From Pseudohalioglobus lutimaris (GTDB lineage: Bacteria; Pseudomonadota; Gammaproteobacteria; Pseudomonadales; Halieaceae), in contig NZ_PKUS01000040.1 of assembly GCF_002866825.1 (NCBI RefSeq), forward strand, positions 1-51,873: 51,873 bases of DNA, read 5' to 3'. Below the pieces are notes generated by a model. That model did not search any database, was not told the origin of the DNA, and saw nothing but the letters and a program-made list of their open reading frames with translations. Shown here piece after piece: positions 10,074 through 18,721 of this stretch. Both the position numbers and the translations under genes were made by a program. Within the stretch, counting starts at the first letter, position 1; every line of letters starts with the position of its first letter.

Positions 10074-11444
10074 ATGGAAGTGCAGAAGGTCGTCAGCAGC
10101 CTGACATTCAGGTATATAGCGCGTTACCTGCTGGTGCTCAGTGCGACGGTATTCCTGGTGATCATCGGCATGTATTCCATTTACAGCTACAACTATTTCA
10201 GCGAGCTCTCCGCAACTATTGTCGCGGAGCAGGATACACTGAACCTGATCTACGAAGGGCAATCGTTAGAGGGAATAGAGCGGTATGTTGGTGATCAGGG
10301 CGAAACGCGTATCACCGATCACTTTTACTACCTGGTGAGCGACCTGGGCGGCGATAAGGTGGCCGGCGACCTGCCCGAGTCTACAGCCTATCGCGAGTTT
10401 GAAGACGGCTGGCTGGGTTTCGAACTGGCCCTGCTGGAATGGGGTGAGTCAGTTGACGTGGAATTCCTTGCCCGCGAAGTGGTGTTGGGCGAGGAGTACC
10501 GTGTGCTGGTCGCGCGCAGTTACCAGGAGGCAGTAGCGCAGGGGCGATTGGTGTTGCATACCCTGGTGCGCACCATGCTGGTGACCATCGTACTGGGCCT
10601 GGTTGGAGGGTACTTTGCCGCGGCACGCAGCCTGCGCCGTTTCGAGTGGTTGGGTAGGGAAATGTCGCGCATTGTGAGCGGCAATCCGTCCCAGCGGCTC
10701 GATGCTGACGCAGAGAAAGGCCAGGTGCGCGAACTGGCCCACGTGATCAACCGCATGCTGGACCAGACCGAGTCGCTGATGGATGGCGTACGCAGCGTGT
10801 CGGACAATATTGCCCACGATCTGCGCACGCCATTGACCAGGCTGAGGAATCAACTGAGTCAATTGCAACAGGATCTGCCGGAGCGTAATGGCAAAGCGAT
10901 GGAGGTCCTGATCTCCGACTGCGATGCGCTGCTGGCGTCCTTCAATGCGGTGCTGCGGATTTCCGCGCTGGAAGCGGGGAGCTGTTACAGCGGTGACAAG
11001 GAGGTGGACCTGGGCCAGGTGCTCCGTGACGTGGTGGACCTGTACGAACCCCTGGCCCAGGAAAAGGGCCTTGCCATACACATGACAACGCTGCCGCGAG
11101 CCCACTGTCGTGGGGAGGCTGACCTGCTGTTTCAGTTATTTGCCAACGTGCTGGACAATGCCATCAAATATACGCCCGAGGCAGGGGACATTTCGGTGAG
11201 CCTGGATCACATTTCCGGCGACAGCGGTTACCGAGTAAGCATTGCTGATTGTGGCCCGGGTATATCCGCTGAGCATTGGCGCGATGTGTTTCGTCGTTTT
11301 TACCGGGTTGAACCCAGTCGCTCGGCATTACCGGGACATGGGTTGGGCCTGAGCATGGCGCAGGCGATCGCGCAGTATCACGGCGGCAGCGTGGACCTTG
11401 AAGACAACGCGCCCGGACTGCGGGTGGTGATCAGCCTGCCCTAG
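10074..11444 (+). CDS. Sensor histidine kinase
   Basis: 456-aa membrane sensor kinase, partner of the preceding regulator. It has an N-terminal helix (about 15-40), a periplasmic domain of about 120 residues, a second helix at about 160-183, a HAMP-like linker, a HisKA domain with the phospho-accepting His in IAHDLRTPLTRLRNQL, and an HATPase domain with N box (ANVLDNAIKYTP), G1 (DCGPGIS) and G2 (GHGLGLSMA). The start at 10074 (MEVQKVV) directly follows the regulator's stop; the frame reads further upstream only as an overlap of the regulator. The signal sensed is unknown. Confidence 0.92.
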   Translation: MEVQKVVSSLTFRYIARYLLVLSATVFLVIIGMYSIYSYNYFSELSATIVAEQDTLNLIYEGQSLEGIERYVGDQGETRITDHFYYLVSDLGGDKVAGDLPESTAYREFEDGWLGFELALLEWGESVDVEFLAREVVLGEEYRVLVARSYQEAVAQGRLVLHTLVRTMLVTIVLGLVGGYFAAARSLRRFEWLGREMSRIVSGNPSQRLDADAEKGQVRELAHVINRMLDQTESLMDGVRSVSDNIAHDLRTPLTRLRNQLSQLQQDLPERNGKAMEVLISDCDALLASFNAVLRISALEAGSCYSGDKEVDLGQVLRDVVDLYEPLAQEKGLAIHMTTLPRAHCRGEADLLFQLFANVLDNAIKYTPEAGDISVSLDHISGDSGYRVSIADCGPGISAEHWRDVFRRFYRVEPSRSALPGHGLGLSMAQAIAQYHGGSVDLEDNAPGLRVVISLP

Positions 11445-12247
11445 TCCTGCAGGGTAATATGTTCGGTGTCGGGTGCCCTGGGCGTACTTTTCTGTCGATA
11501 CTGCTCCTCCACCATGTCACTGCCGGCCGATGCCAGGTTGATGCCTGAAAGGTCCACAGCCGGCGGCGTGGGTGGCGGTGGCGTACAGTCACTGAAATCA
11601 GTGCCTTCGGGAGAGAGGTCAAGGTTGTCCGTATTCGGGTTCAGGGGGGCTTGCGTGGCAGGCAGTGTGGGAATGGTTTCGCCCACTGCGCCCATGTCCA
11701 GGTGGCTGGTGTCCGGTGCAGGCGGTGGCGTAGGAGGCTGGGGTGAGAGCCGTTCTATGGTGGCTGCGACATCCAGTGCCGAGATATCGATGTCTGCCAC
11801 CACCGGTTGGCTGCGTTCTTCAGGGCGCAGAATGTCGGCACCCACGGGTTCCAGTTGCCAGCCGGTTTCCTCGTCGATCTCGGGCGGCGCCTCCTCTGCG
11901 GAGGCAATGTTGATATCCGGCGCTGCGGCCAGTGCAGCGATGCGCTCCGCGGTGGTAAGTTTACGTGCGGCAGGGGCTTCGGGAGCAGGGTCTGGTGCTG
12001 CAGCCGCATTGCTGGACCTCACTACCTTGATTACCGGCCTGGCGCCTGCTCGCTCCATGGCCTGCTTGTACTTGAGTGCGGTGCTTTTGTCGCACTCGCG
12101 CTTGACCACTTGCTCGGTGCCGCTGAACAATTTATCCAGGGCAGCATCATCTGCTTTGAACAGGGCGCGCAATTTTTCCCGCACCTGCTCTGCTTGTTGG
12201 CCGTCCAGTATCTCGCCCGCATAATAGATGTTATAGCGCGATTCCAT
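11441..12247 (-). CDS. Hypothetical protein with proline-rich C-terminal half
   Basis: 268-aa protein of unknown function. The first 75 residues form a compact basic-acidic module (YNIYYAGEILDGQQAEQVRE, then KLFSGTEQVVKRECDKSTA). It resembles an N-terminal module I have seen in other gammaproteobacterial proteins of unknown function. The rest is low-complexity, rich in Pro, Ala, Thr and Asp, with no membrane helix and little predicted structure. The start at 12247 has a GGGAG ribosome site; the frame upstream to 12379 overlaps the divergent regulator. It converges with the histidine kinase, overlapping its stop by 4 bp. Confidence 0.7.
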   Translation of the reverse strand: MESRYNIYYAGEILDGQQAEQVREKLRALFKADDAALDKLFSGTEQVVKRECDKSTALKYKQAMERAGARPVIKVVRSSNAAAAPDPAPEAPAARKLTTAERIAALAAAPDINIASAEEAPPEIDEETGWQLEPVGADILRPEERSQPVVADIDISALDVAATIERLSPQPPTPPPAPDTSHLDMGAVGETIPTLPATQAPLNPNTDNLDLSPEGTDFSDCTPPPPTPPAVDLSGINLASAGSDMVEEQYRQKSTPRAPDTEHITLQD

Positions 12248-12360
12248 GGTGCTCTCCCTTTTCTCCCCCTCACAGTATACGCCCAATGGCTGTGCTGGTC
12301 TTGTCCGCTGCCGGGCCGTGTCTGCTACTATTCCTCCCCTGTTTTGTACAGTGATAAGCC

Positions 12361-13395
12361 ATGAGTGACCGCGTCCCAACCCGATTCATGAGAACCCTGT
12401 TGCGAATGGTGGGGGATCGGGGCTACGACTTTTCTGGCATCCTTGCCGATGCCGGCCTGGACTTTGACCCATTGGATGTTGAATCCCCGGGTTATCGCGC
12501 TGAGGTCAGTGCCATGCAGTACTCCCGCGTCTACCAGTATGTGCTCAGCCTGCTGCAGGATGAGACCTTCGGGGTGACCGGCAGTGAACTGGTGGCCCCG
12601 GGGGCTTTCCGCATGATGTGTTACTGCGTTATTTCCTGTGAAAACCTGGGACAGGCTATACAGCGTACCTCCGAGTTCTACCGTACTTTTTTCGATGAGC
12701 GCAGCCAGCTCTATGCCAACTTCAGTGAACAGTACGCCCGTGTCGGCTACCGCACCATAGACCGTAACGCGCGTCCCCAGGTGAGTGTGGCTGATGGTTA
12801 CGGCTTGTCCCTGTGGCACCGTTTCTTTGGTTGGCTGTGCGGGCGGCCCATTGAGCTAAAGCGCGTTGATTTCACCGGCAAGGCGCCGGCGAACCCTGAG
12901 AAGTATGAGGCGTTGTTCCGTTGCCCTGTTTACTTTGACCAGGGCATGGACCTGCTTTATTTCGACAGCACCTGCCTGGCCAGGCCTATCGTACATACGC
13001 AGTACTCACTGGAGGAATTCCTGCGCACGGCGCCTTACCAGATGCTGATCATGGACAATGCCCCTGACGGTAATAATCTCTCTGCCCAGGTGAAGGCGAT
13101 GATCGGCCACGATTTCAGCGAGGGGTTTCCGGGATTTGAGATGATCAGCAGTGCCCTGAATATGTCAGCTCCCACGCTGCGCAGGCGCTTGAAGCGGGAA
13201 GGTACAACGTTCCAGCAGTTGAAGGATGATGCTCGCTGCGAGGCCGCCAAGCTTTGTCTTAATCGCCGTGACCTGTCGATAAACGACATTGCATTACAAA
13301 TGGGTTTTACCGACCCCAGCGCCTTTCATCGATCATTCAAGAAATGGACGGGACAGACACCCGGGCAGTTCCGCGCAGGGTTGCGACGGGAGTAG
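12361..13395 (+). CDS. AraC-family transcriptional regulator
   Basis: 344-aa regulator. The N-terminal about 210 residues look like the AraC-type ligand-binding domain found in OruR/ArgR-like regulators (with the GAFRMMCYCVISCENLGQAI block). The C-terminal AraC DNA-binding domain (about 240-340) has two helix-turn-helices, the second with the typical SINDIALQMGFTDPSAFHRSF and FKKWTGQTPGQFR. It is divergent from the proline-rich hypothetical gene. The inducer and targets are not evident; the closest downstream gene is bolA, which is probably not its target. Confidence 0.9.
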   Translation: MSDRVPTRFMRTLLRMVGDRGYDFSGILADAGLDFDPLDVESPGYRAEVSAMQYSRVYQYVLSLLQDETFGVTGSELVAPGAFRMMCYCVISCENLGQAIQRTSEFYRTFFDERSQLYANFSEQYARVGYRTIDRNARPQVSVADGYGLSLWHRFFGWLCGRPIELKRVDFTGKAPANPEKYEALFRCPVYFDQGMDLLYFDSTCLARPIVHTQYSLEEFLRTAPYQMLIMDNAPDGNNLSAQVKAMIGHDFSEGFPGFEMISSALNMSAPTLRRRLKREGTTFQQLKDDARCEAAKLCLNRRDLSINDIALQMGFTDPSAFHRSFKKWTGQTPGQFRAGLRRE

Positions 13396-13437
13396 GATGC
13401 TCGCGTATAATGTCCGCATAGAACAGGAGGTAATTAC

Positions 13438-13761
13438 ATGCTCGTTCAGCAACAAATACAGCAAACCCTAGACCAGCAGTTCCAACCTGAGGTGTTGGAG
13501 GTGGTCAATGAAAGTCATATGCATAGCGTTCCACCCAATTCAGAAACGCATTTCAAGGTGGTTGTCGTGACCTCGGCATTTGATGGACAACGCAAGGTTG
13601 GTCGCCACCAGCAGGTTTATGCGGCGCTGGCCGAACAGCTGGCGGGACCGGTGCACGCCCTCGCATTGCACACCTACACACCGCAAGAGTGGTCCGCAAA
13701 GCAGCAGCCTGCCCCGGATTCGCCGGACTGTCTGGGCGGCTCCAGTCAGGGAGCAGGTTAA
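13438..13761 (+). CDS. bolA: BolA-family protein
   Basis: 107-aa BolA-type protein, which pairs with monothiol glutaredoxins to bind [2Fe-2S] clusters; BolA also acts as a DNA-binding morphogene regulator. Family features are the HMHSVPPNSETHFKVVVVTSAFDG block, with the conserved helix-turn motif and ligand His, and the following VGRHQQVYAALAEQL helix. The C-terminal tail (about 90-107) is variable. A strong GGAGG ribosome site precedes the ATG. trhO follows after only 3 bp, so the two are probably co-transcribed. Confidence 0.9.
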   Translation: MLVQQQIQQTLDQQFQPEVLEVVNESHMHSVPPNSETHFKVVVVTSAFDGQRKVGRHQQVYAALAEQLAGPVHALALHTYTPQEWSAKQQPAPDSPDCLGGSSQGAG

Positions 13762-13764
13762 GCC

Positions 13765-14724
13765 ATGTCGGACATCGTTGTTGCTGCATTATATCGCTTC
13801 GTTACCCTCGATAATTATCGGGAGATGCGCGAGCCGTTGCTGGATGTGTGCCTCTCACAGCAGGTGAAAGGTACGCTGCTGCTGGCCAATGAAGGGATAA
13901 ATGGCACTATTGCCGGCCCTCGTGAGGGGATTGACGCGGTGCTGGCCTACCTGCGTGAGGACCCGCGACTGGCGGCGCTGGAACACAAGGAGTCCTTCGA
14001 CCAGTCCATGCCGTTCTATCGCATGAAGGTAAAGCTCAAGCGGGAAATCGTTACCATGGGCGTGGAGGGTATTGACCCTAATCTGGTCGTGGGCACCTAC
14101 GTCAAGCCAGGTGACTGGAATGAACTGGTCAACGACCCGGACGTGTTGCTGATCGATACCCGTAACGACTACGAGTGCAGTATCGGTACGTTCCGCGGCG
14201 CGGTGGACCCACATACGACCAGCTTTCGAGAATTCCCTGCCTACGTGCGTGATAACCTCGATCCGCAGCGACAGAAAAAAGTTGCCATGTTTTGCACCGG
14301 CGGTATTCGCTGCGAAAAGGCCTCCGCTTTTATGCTGCAGGAGGGCTTTGAGGAGGTGTATCACCTGCAGGGGGGCATTCTCAAGTACCTTGAGGACGTA
14401 CCGGAAGAGGAGAGTATCTGGCAGGGTGACTGCTTCGTATTCGACAACAGGGTTGCCGTTAATCACCGCCTGGAGAAGGGGCACTATGACCAGTGCTACG
14501 GCTGTCGCATGCCCATTACTGAAGAAGACAAACAGTCCGACCAGTACTGCAAGGGTGTGTGCTGTCCCCATTGCCACGGGAGCCTGAGCCCGGAGCAGAT
14601 TGAGCGTTTTACTGAGCGCCAGAAACAGATGGAACTGGCCGCTGCCCGCGGTGAACATCATGTCGGTGCACCACCGCCGGCGCGCCAGGCACGTCATCCT
14701 GAGGCTATTTCAGAAAGCGAGTGA
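13765..14724 (+). CDS. trhO: tRNA uridine(34) hydroxylase TrhO (rhodanese-like)
   Basis: 319-aa protein of the YceA/TrhO family, which makes 5-hydroxyuridine at the wobble position of tRNAs using oxygen. It has an N-terminal acylphosphatase-like domain (about 1-95), a rhodanese domain (about 120-215) with the active-site Cys in [12 protein letters not shown], and a C-terminal Cys-rich segment (CYGC, then CKGVCCPHC) that can bind metal. The length is usual for the family. Its 3' end overlaps the convergent protease gene by 20 bp. Confidence 0.92.
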   Translation: MSDIVVAALYRFVTLDNYREMREPLLDVCLSQQVKGTLLLANEGINGTIAGPREGIDAVLAYLREDPRLAALEHKESFDQSMPFYRMKVKLKREIVTMGVEGIDPNLVVGTYVKPGDWNELVNDPDVLLIDTRNDYECSIGTFRGAVDPHTTSFREFPAYVRDNLDPQRQKKVAMFCTGGIRCEKASAFMLQEGFEEVYHLQGGILKYLEDVPEEESIWQGDCFVFDNRVAVNHRLEKGHYDQCYGCRMPITEEDKQSDQYCKGVCCPHCHGSLSPEQIERFTERQKQMELAAARGEHHVGAPPPARQARHPEAISESE

Positions 14725-15430
14725 GCGACCCCCGGAATCCGCTGATGGGAACGTAGATACTTACATTCTCGCTGTTCCCGCGCGAGATGACACCACCCAG
14801 CTGCGCACGGCCCTCAGCAGACAGCTGGATGACGGCGCCGCCTGATGCGCCCTTGAAGGCGCTGCAGTTACTTGCGCTTTCCCGCAGCTGTTGTCGTGTG
14901 ATACGGCAATCGGCGTGGTAGGTAAGCACGTTGCCGTTATCCCCCAATCCCTGGTCGCCCGAATACCCTGCCATGGTCACCGGGCGTGTGGCATCGGCAC
15001 TTGCCGGGAGCGGCGTGAGCGCGGGCACGCTGTCGGTATTTACGCTGTGAAATAACTTCAGCACCGCCCAATCGGCGTGCATTCCTCCCCCGTCCGCCAC
15101 CCGATAGGCCTCGCGGCTCAGGGACTCCCCATTTTCCGTTAGCAACGTAAACGTGATGGGTCGCGACAGATCATTATAGAACTCCAGGCAATGCCAGGCT
15201 GTAACCACCGTGTTCGCGCGTTGGCTGTTGGCTGTGGCCACCAGCGTACCGCTGCAGTTTTCCAGTTGATGGTTGCCATATCCCTGGCTGTAGCGAACGC
15301 CGGGTACGTGCAGTTTACCCACCGCCCGCAGCCACACCGGTGCGTCGTCACGATAGACCTGACGGGGTTCGGCCTGCAGCGGGCCGGCAGCACAGCACAG
15401 GGCAACCGATACGGCTGCGGCAAGTCTCAT
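14705..15430 (-). CDS. Secreted trypsin-like serine protease
   Basis: 241-aa chymotrypsin-fold protease with a Sec signal peptide (about 1-20, cut after LQA). The catalytic triad can be placed: His80 in VVTAWHC, Asp120 in HADWAVLKL and Ser196 in FKGASGGAV. Cys pairs (60/81 and others) fit periplasmic or extracellular disulfides. The substrate is unknown. It overlaps the end of trhO by 20 bp tail to tail, and the SDR gene is divergent from it. Confidence 0.85.
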   Translation of the reverse strand: MRLAAAVSVALCCAAGPLQAEPRQVYRDDAPVWLRAVGKLHVPGVRYSQGYGNHQLENCSGTLVATANSQRANTVVTAWHCLEFYNDLSRPITFTLLTENGESLSREAYRVADGGGMHADWAVLKLFHSVNTDSVPALTPLPASADATRPVTMAGYSGDQGLGDNGNVLTYHADCRITRQQLRESASNCSAFKGASGGAVIQLSAEGRAQLGGVISRGNSENVSIYVPISGFRGSLTRFLK

Positions 15431-15541
15431 AGCTCAAAATTCCAATGCGGATTAACTAATTGTCCAGTGGGCATGGTAATCCCCTTGGCCGCAGACGTCA
15501 CCAGTCGTAGGATGGGCAATCGTTTTCAGGAAGATTGAGAT

Positions 15542-16408
15542 ATGACAGCAGATCCCCAGCGCAGGGTGGTGGTTGTGACCGGCGCCAGCCGCGGAGCAGG
15601 CAAGGGTATTGCACTGGCCCTGGGCGCCACGGGTGCAACGGTGTATGTGACCGGGCGCACCCGCAACGAGGGCGATGCGCCGTTGCCCGGGACCGTTGCC
15701 GCAACGGCAAGTGAAGTGACGGCGGCGGGCGGCGTCGGTGTGCCGGTGTACTGCGACCATGCTGACGACCAGCAGGTTGCGGCGCTATTTGAGCAGGTGC
15801 GGCAGGAGCAGGGCAGGGTGGATATCCTGGTCAACAATGCCACCAGCCTTCACGACGCGCTTACCGAGAAGGGCCCGTTCTGGCAGAAGCCCCTTGACCT
15901 TACCAATATCTGGAATGTGGGCATGCGCTCCCACTACAGCGCCACATATTTTGCCGCGCCGCTGTTGCTGGCCGCCACAAACGCACTGGTAGTGAATACC
16001 TCGTCCTTCGGCGGGCGCATTTACATGCACGGGCCGGCTTACGGCGCCGGTAAGGCGGCGGTGGATAAAATGGCCCATGACATGGCGGTGGACTTCAGGC
16101 CGCATGGCGTAGCTGTGGTATCTCTCTGGATGGGGCTGTTGCTTACCGAGCGCACGCAGCGGGTTTTCGACGCCGAGCCAGAGATGTACGCTGACCTGGT
16201 CGAAACCTGTGAATCGCCTCAGTTCACCGGCCGGATAATTGATGCGCTGCATGGCGATGCAGCGCTGATGGCGCGCAGTGGTAAGGTGTGGATAGGCGCT
16301 GAGTTGGCCCAGGAGTACGGAGTGACCGATATCGACGGCGGCCAGCCGCCTTCACACCGGGCTTTCTTTGGTGAGCCGACCACATTCGGCGATGCGGTGG
16401 TAGAGTAA
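15542..16408 (+). CDS. Short-chain dehydrogenase/reductase
   Basis: 288-aa NAD(P)-dependent oxidoreductase of the classical SDR fold. The cofactor motif TGASRGAG is at 13-20, the NNAT motif at about 98-101, the active-site Ser at 154/155, and Tyr167-x3-Lys171 in YGAGK. The overall pattern resembles DHRS1-type SDRs. The substrate is not predictable. It precedes the HsaA-like monooxygenase gene on the same strand with a 108-bp gap and could belong to that group. Confidence 0.88.
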   Translation: MTADPQRRVVVVTGASRGAGKGIALALGATGATVYVTGRTRNEGDAPLPGTVAATASEVTAAGGVGVPVYCDHADDQQVAALFEQVRQEQGRVDILVNNATSLHDALTEKGPFWQKPLDLTNIWNVGMRSHYSATYFAAPLLLAATNALVVNTSSFGGRIYMHGPAYGAGKAAVDKMAHDMAVDFRPHGVAVVSLWMGLLLTERTQRVFDAEPEMYADLVETCESPQFTGRIIDALHGDAALMARSGKVWIGAELAQEYGVTDIDGGQPPSHRAFFGEPTTFGDAVVE

Positions 16409-16516
16409 CGCATAGCCCAAATGAAGGATGCCACTTGCCTCCGCTGCCGCTTTAATAGCCGGCTGCCATCAGGTCAGTGGCAATCATAAAAACGGATAAA
16501 AGTAACAGGTGAGTAT

Positions 16517-17707
16517 ATGAACGAATACGGTTTGGAGTCTTCAAAAGCACAGGATCTTATTGCCGCAGCCCGCGCCATGGGTCCGGATCTCATCGCCCGT
16601 CGGGCGGAATGCAAGGCGGGGCGTCGGGTGCCGGATGCCACGGTGGAAGACTTCCACAAGGCCGGTTTTTTCAAGATTCTGCAGCCGGAACAGTGGGGCG
16701 GGTACGCTATGGACCCCCAGGTGTTTTACATGGTGGGTTTCGAGGTTGCCCGATTCTGCCCCTCCAGCGCCTGGATTCTGGGCGTGATCGCTGTGCATAA
16801 CTGGCAACTCGCAGTATTTGACGACAAGGCCGCACAGGATGTCTGGGCGGATGACCCCGGCGTGCTGATCTCGTCTTCCTACGCGCCGGTGGGCAAGGTT
16901 AAAGTGGTTGATGGTGGATTCCGCCTCAGTGGGCGCTGGAGCTTCTCCAGTGGTTCGGAGCACTGTAAATGGGCTTTCCTTGGCGCCGTAGTGCCTACAC
17001 CCGAGGCGCCTTTTGACATGGCCAACTACCGCACCTTCCTGGTGCCGATTGAAGACTACGAGATCGTCGATAACTGGGATGTGGTCGGCCTGCAGGGTAC
17101 CGGTAGTCATGACATCGTGGTGGAGGATGTATTCGTGCCAGAGCACCGAACGCATAAGTCCATGGACGGGTTCAGGTGTGATAATCCCGGCAATGCCGTG
17201 AATTCGGCACCGCTGTATCGCATGCCGTTTATGCAGGTGTTCGTGCGCGCGGTTTGCACCGCGTCCCTGGGCGCCTGCGAAGGTGCCCTGCAGGCCTATA
17301 TCGAGGTGGCGAAGACACGGCGCGTGGGCCCCAAATTGATGAAGGACGACCCTGCGGCCCGTAGCCTGGCGGCCGAGGCGCGTGCAGATATCGAAGAGAT
17401 GAAGGTAACAATGCTGCGCAACTTTGATGAGATGATGGACAAGTGTCGCTCCGGCGAGCCGATTCCGGTAGAGGACCGTGTGCGTTACCGCTACGACTCG
17501 GCCGTGGTTGCCGATCGCTGCCTCGCGCTCAGCAGCCGTATGCTCAAAGCCTCCGGTAGTGGCGGTGTCCGACACGGCAGCGAACTGCTCGATTTTCATC
17601 TCGATATCCTGTGCAGCCAGGCCCACGTCGCCAACCATTCCGCGCCCTTTGCCAGCAACCTGGGCGGCGTGATGTTCGGCGAGGAGAACGTCGACTTCGC
17701 GGTCTAG
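16517..17707 (+). CDS. HsaA-like flavin-dependent monooxygenase (acyl-CoA dehydrogenase fold)
   Basis: 396-aa member of the group D flavin monooxygenases that share the acyl-CoA dehydrogenase fold (HsaA/TesA2, p-hydroxyphenylacetate hydroxylase C2). Typical segments are LQPEQWGGY (about 55-63), the flavin-side WSFSSGSEHC, GLQGTGSHDIVVEDVFVP and the C-terminal RHGSELLDFHLDILCSQAH. Such enzymes hydroxylate a phenolic ring next to an existing OH using reduced flavin from a separate reductase; no reductase gene is seen nearby. The adjacent meta-cleavage hydrolase supports a role in making a catechol for ring cleavage. The substrate (steroid ring, alkylphenol or other) is unknown. Confidence 0.82.
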   Translation: MNEYGLESSKAQDLIAAARAMGPDLIARRAECKAGRRVPDATVEDFHKAGFFKILQPEQWGGYAMDPQVFYMVGFEVARFCPSSAWILGVIAVHNWQLAVFDDKAAQDVWADDPGVLISSSYAPVGKVKVVDGGFRLSGRWSFSSGSEHCKWAFLGAVVPTPEAPFDMANYRTFLVPIEDYEIVDNWDVVGLQGTGSHDIVVEDVFVPEHRTHKSMDGFRCDNPGNAVNSAPLYRMPFMQVFVRAVCTASLGACEGALQAYIEVAKTRRVGPKLMKDDPAARSLAAEARADIEEMKVTMLRNFDEMMDKCRSGEPIPVEDRVRYRYDSAVVADRCLALSSRMLKASGSGGVRHGSELLDFHLDILCSQAHVANHSAPFASNLGGVMFGEENVDFAV

Positions 17708-17735
17708 TTTCGATCTGGAACGGGCAGTGCGGGCA

Positions 17736-17765
17736 CCCGGTCCAGCGGCAAGCCACTGGACCGGG
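17736..17765 (+). other. Intergenic 10-bp stem-loop
   Basis: CCCGGTCCAG (17736-17745) pairs perfectly with CTGGACCGGG (17756-17765) around a 10-base loop. It lies between the monooxygenase and the hydrolase genes. There is no T run after it, so it is more likely an mRNA-stabilising or processing hairpin, or a partial attenuator, than a full terminator. Confidence 0.55.
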
Positions 17766-17818
17766 GTTCTCACACAGGCGGGAATGCACAAGACTTGGAA
17801 CCAAAACAGGACTAAAAA

Positions 17819-18652
17819 ATGGGAAAAATCGGCCTACTGCCAGAAGGGAAATACGCCAACTGCGCCAACGGTTACAACATTCATTATCTGGATGAAGGCG
17901 AAGGCGAGGTCGTGGTCTTCCTTCACGGCTCTGGCCCTGGCGCCAGTGGTTACAGTAACTTCAAGGGCAATTATCCTGCCCTGGTCGAAGCGGGTTACCG
18001 GTGCATCGTTCCTGATCACATAGGCTACGGTTTCTCCGACAAGCCCGATGATGTGGACCACCCACTGTCCTTCTTCGTCGAGTGCATCAAGCAGACCCTG
18101 GACAGTGCCGGGGTGGACAAGTGCACATTGATCGGTAATTCACTGGGCGGCGTGGTTGCCTTGGGCCTCACACTTGAGCACCCGGATCTGGTCGAGAAGC
18201 TCATATTGATGGCCCCGGGCGGCCTTAACGACCTGCCTGACTACCAGGCCATGCCTGGCATGCAGAAGGTTTTCCAGGTGTTTGGTTCTGGTGAGCCGGT
18301 CACCCCGGCCGTGATGAAGGATCTTTTTGCTACCGGACTGATGTTCGACCCCAGCCATGCCACCGACGAGTTGGTGGCTGAGCGTATGCAGATCATGGAA
18401 ATCATGAACGGCCATGTCATGGCTACCATGCAGATTCCCAATCTGGTTGACCAGTTGCATAAAATCGAATGTCCCGTTCTGGGCTTCTGGGGCATGGATG
18501 AGCAGATGATGCCCGAGACCGGCATTATGCGCATGGTCAAGAACATCAAGCACATGCGCCTCATTCTGGTGAACGAGTGCGGGCACTGGGTGATGGTGGA
18601 GCACGAGGGTATGTTCAACCGGGCCTGTGTTGATTTCCTGAAGCACGGCTAG
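17819..18652 (+). CDS. Alpha/beta hydrolase, meta-cleavage product hydrolase type
   Basis: 277-aa alpha/beta-fold hydrolase of the HsaD/BphD/DmpD type, which breaks C-C bonds in ring-cleavage products. The nucleophile Ser108 sits in GNSLGG, the acid Asp227 in FWGMDEQM and the His256 in NECGHWVMVEH; the oxyanion-hole motif is HGSGPGASG (about 36-44). With the HsaA-like enzyme upstream it could process a meta-cleavage product with a side chain. It could also serve as the DmpD activity missing from the dmp cluster, although it lies outside that operon. Convergent with the next gene. Confidence 0.85.
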   Translation: MGKIGLLPEGKYANCANGYNIHYLDEGEGEVVVFLHGSGPGASGYSNFKGNYPALVEAGYRCIVPDHIGYGFSDKPDDVDHPLSFFVECIKQTLDSAGVDKCTLIGNSLGGVVALGLTLEHPDLVEKLILMAPGGLNDLPDYQAMPGMQKVFQVFGSGEPVTPAVMKDLFATGLMFDPSHATDELVAERMQIMEIMNGHVMATMQIPNLVDQLHKIECPVLGFWGMDEQMMPETGIMRMVKNIKHMRLILVNECGHWVMVEHEGMFNRACVDFLKHG

Positions 18653-18721
18653 CGTCACTGCCAGGGAGATGCGCGGCTTGCGGTATCGCTGACATCGCAG
18701 CCTGCGCTTTTCGCAGCTGCT

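Noticed and set aside
16541-17791. Long open frame of 416 codons on the minus strand
   Set aside because: It lies antisense to the monooxygenase gene, has no family features and is rich in His, Arg and Gly, as expected of a shadow of a GC-rich gene.
17819-18652. Assigning the hydrolase as dmpD
   Set aside because: It has the right fold and catalytic residues but lies outside the dmp operon beside an HsaA-like enzyme, so the gene symbol is not justified.
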